From Candidatus Zixiibacteriota bacterium (GTDB lineage: Bacteria > Zixibacteria > MSB-5A5 > GN15 > FEB-12), in the NCBI GenBank assembly GCA_040756055.1, contig JBFLZR010000004.1, positions 310,001 to 374,000 of the forward strand: a stretch of 64,000 bases of DNA, given 5' to 3'. Below the pieces are notes generated by a model that saw only the letters and a list, made by a program, of their open reading frames with translations, ran no database searches and had not been told where the DNA came from. The translations under genes and the position numbers were made by a program. Shown here piece by piece: positions 62,108 to 64,000 of the stretch (within the stretch, counting starts at the first letter, position 1; the number at the start of each line of letters is the position of its first letter).

Positions 62108-63208
62108 CTATTCCCAGATCTCAATATCTTTGGGAGGACGCTCAACAACCAACTCTCCTTCATCAACACCCGACACTACTTCGATATTAATGCCGTCGGA
62201 AAGACCGGTCTCGATTTCACGCTCCGTGATGGCCAGCGAGCTGTCCTGAATCTCCACAAAGTGAGAGGAATCCTTCGCGCGTACCAGGCGCTCGGGAATC
62301 AATATGATATCTTCTTTCTTCGTGATAATCACATCAGCGTTGGCGCTGTAACCGGCCCGAAGGAATGTCGAACCAACGTCCGTGATTGTAATCTCGACCT
62401 CGAAAAGCGTCGAACCCTCTTCCTTGTGCGCCTTTGGAGAAATCTTCGTCAACACCCCGGTCACCCGCTGTTCGGATGAAAGGGCGCCAACTTCTATCTC
62501 GGCGGACATACCCTCGCGAAGCTTGCCGACATCGATCTCATCGACATTTCCCCTGAAAATCAGGTCATCCATCTGGGCCAGAGTCATCAAATCCGTTCCG
62601 GCCTGATAGGACGTGAGAGGCACCACCGGGTCGCCCTCTTCAACCAGACGAGAAAGCACCGTGCCTGCTATCGGCGACTTGATAATATTGTCAACACTAC
62701 CCTTGGCGTCATTGGATTTCCCCGACTTGATAAGCGACAGCTTCTCCTGCGCCAGCTGAAGGCGAAGCCTCGAACCCTCGCATACCGCTTCCTGATTGTC
62801 ATACTCCTGCGGCGATATCAGGTTTTTGTCCGCCAGTGTCTTCAGACGGTCCAGTTCCCGCTTGTCGTTGTCGTAAGACACCTTGCGGATTTCCACCTCG
62901 CGCTCCGCTTCGGTCAGCTCGATCGGCGTCGGGTCCGGACCGATATCAAACAACGGGTCGCCGACTTTCACGCGGTCACCAACCTCGACATAAATCTTGC
63001 GGACAATGCCCGGAATCTTCGATTTGACAGAGATTTCAAGCTTGGGCTCAATCTTCCCGACCGCCAAAGCCTTGTCAATTATCGAACCCCGCTCGGCCGC
63101 GACAGTCTTATGAGCTTCCTCTTTCTTGGCAGCTCCATCCATCGCGAAAAAGAGGACGGCTCCGATCACTATTACAACTGTGACTATAATGGCTATTTTC
63201 TTAAACAT
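62108..63208 (-). CDS. MacA/HlyD-type periplasmic adaptor protein
   Basis: Membrane-fusion protein of 366 residues and first gene of the exporter operon. The N-terminal anchor is FKKIAIIVTVVIVIGAVLFF. The lipoyl-like half-motifs are AVGKIEPKLEISVKSKIPGI and IKSPIAGTVLSRLVEEGDPV; between them is a coiled-coil hairpin (about 100-165). The barrel domain contains GNVDEIDVGKLREGMSAEIE. It lacks the acidic linker seen in the adaptor at 9266. The ATG at 63208 is used; the 216 bases upstream show no clear promoter. Confidence 0.93.
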   Translation of the reverse strand: MFKKIAIIVTVVIVIGAVLFFAMDGAAKKEEAHKTVAAERGSIIDKALAVGKIEPKLEISVKSKIPGIVRKIYVEVGDRVKVGDPLFDIGPDPTPIELTEAEREVEIRKVSYDNDKRELDRLKTLADKNLISPQEYDNQEAVCEGSRLRLQLAQEKLSLIKSGKSNDAKGSVDNIIKSPIAGTVLSRLVEEGDPVVPLTSYQAGTDLMTLAQMDDLIFRGNVDEIDVGKLREGMSAEIEVGALSSEQRVTGVLTKISPKAHKEEGSTLFEVEITITDVGSTFLRAGYSANADVIITKKEDIILIPERLVRAKDSSHFVEIQDSSLAITEREIETGLSDGINIEVVSGVDEGELVVERPPKDIEIWE

Positions 63209-63424
63209 CGGCAGCTCTCCTATCTACATCCTACTGTTATCACCGTTGATTAGTATTAGATTACGACTTTACGGAACCTTTGTTTCGAGCCGGCGGGATT
63301 TTTGTTGGACCGAATGGTCGCCGTTACTACTATGCTTACGGCCAACGTATTATTGTATATACATTAACCTCATCACGGTAAGATGTAGCTGTAACTCAAA
63401 ATTTTACGTTAGAGAAACGCGGAT

Positions 63425-64000
63425 ATGGCGTCTATTTCGTTAAATTTTAAGCCCTTAACCCCCTCCCGCTGGGAAGACTTTGAGCAGCTTTTCGGAAAAC
63501 TCGGGGCCTGCGGAGGATGCTGGTGCATGTACTGGCGACTCAGAAACGCCGACTTTGATGAACAAAAAGGAGACCGCAACCGCGCCCAGATGAAAAGTTT
63601 GGTCTTGAAAAACTCCGTTCCCGGTATACTCGCCTACCACAAGAGCCAGCCGGTCGGATGGTGTGCTGTCGGCCCCCGCGACGATTACATAAGGTTCGAA
63701 ACCTCGCGAATCCTAAAACCGGTCGATGATCGCAAGGTCTGGTCAATCGTCTGCCTTTTCATCGACAAAAACTACCGTCGCAAAGGTGTCAGCGCGCGAT
63801 TGCTCAAAGCAGCCGTGGAACACGCCGCCCGTAGAGGCGCCACGATTATCGAAGGCTACCCGTTCGAACCAAAAAAGAAAGATATGCCCGACCCGTTCGT
63901 GTGGACCGGCCTGGCTTCAGCCTATCTTGAGCAGGACTTCGTTGAGGTAGCCAGACGCTCCCCCACCCGCCCCATCATGCGGTATTTCGTTAAACCGTGA
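63425..64000 (+). CDS. GNAT family N-acetyltransferase
   Basis: Cytoplasmic acetyltransferase of 191 residues with the stop codon on the last base of the window, so it is complete. The acetyl-CoA loop region is VWSIVCLFIDKNYRRKGVSARLLKAA: the R-R-K-G-V-S core matches the family Q/R-x-x-G-x-G/A motif around residue 120. An unusual N-terminal CGGCWCMYWRLR segment (near 32) is typical of a GNAT subgroup with 'CWCMxWR', and GYPFEPKKK near 160 also fits that group. Substrate unknown. A weak ribosome site precedes ATG 63425. It is divergent from the exporter operon. Confidence 0.88.
   Translation: MASISLNFKPLTPSRWEDFEQLFGKLGACGGCWCMYWRLRNADFDEQKGDRNRAQMKSLVLKNSVPGILAYHKSQPVGWCAVGPRDDYIRFETSRILKPVDDRKVWSIVCLFIDKNYRRKGVSARLLKAAVEHAARRGATIIEGYPFEPKKKDMPDPFVWTGLASAYLEQDFVEVARRSPTRPIMRYFVKP

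Noticed and set aside
1-64000. tRNA, rRNA, insertion sequence or integrase
   Set aside because: None recognised on either strand; no transposase motifs or terminal repeats were seen around any gene block.

Overview
The window reads as a piece of chromosome from a Gram-negative bacterium of the FCB superphylum, most like one of its uncultured candidate lineages (Zixibacteria is my first guess). The basis is the mix of signals. Seven large secreted proteins end in the 'QNYPNPFNP ... LGQKV ... WDG ... KKMLLLK' type C-terminal sorting domain used with type IX secretion. Two more end in dockerin-like calcium-binding repeats. There are also outer-membrane proteins, lipoproteins and a sigma-54 response regulator. 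No rRNA, tRNA, insertion sequence, integrase or CRISPR array was seen, so the taxonomic guess rests on protein style only.

Layout. 1-2683 (minus): the start of an Rnf operon (zinc-ribbon protein, octaheme cytochrome c, rnfC, rnfD running off the edge), with a good sigma-70-type promoter at 2853-2881 and a divergent apbE flavin transferase at 3114. 4284-5944 (minus): a beta-barrel protein, a DUF1330 protein and a lipoprotein. 6222-6724 (plus): two tandem small secreted six-cysteine peptides, each with a terminator. 6776-10621 (minus): a MacA-like adaptor and two MacB/FtsX-type permeases without an ATPase. 10876-19833 (plus): a tandem triplet of large M28 peptidases with sorting domains. 19915-20964 (minus): a propeller lipoprotein. 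21242-25663 (plus): a solute-binding-like exported protein, a sensor histidine kinase and an NtrC-type regulator, preceded by two palindromes with a common half-site. 25874-33621: mixed genes (TPR protein, NmrA-like protein, DUF3857/transglutaminase-like protein, carboxymuconolactone decarboxylase family, YCII-SRPBCC fusion, RDD protein, NCS2 purine permease). 33919-35685 (plus): an Mrp-DUF971 fusion and an Nfu-type scaffold, an Fe-S assembly pair.

35853-43351 (plus): a second tandem triplet, of secreted surface proteins of unknown function; the third copy lacks a central module of roughly 370 residues. 44065-49277 (plus): two dockerin-type secreted proteins, each behind a near-consensus TTGACA-17-TATACT promoter and a long leader. 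49349-56981 (minus): six small exported beta-rich proteins (five DUF4402-like), a PapD-like periplasmic chaperone and a large usher-like outer-membrane protein. Together these look like a chaperone-usher-type surface-fibre locus, and this is the most interesting system in the window. 57293-58774 (plus): a repeat propeller with a sorting domain. 58869-63208 (minus): a complete MacA/MacB-like exporter (adaptor, two permeases, ATPase). 63425-64000 (plus): a GNAT acetyltransferase.

Taken together, the window is devoted to the cell envelope: energy conservation at the inner membrane (Rnf plus cytochrome), export (two tripartite ABC systems), large secreted or anchored proteins, and a probable pilus-like surface structure. 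All functional names are inferred from motifs read by eye; no database search was run.
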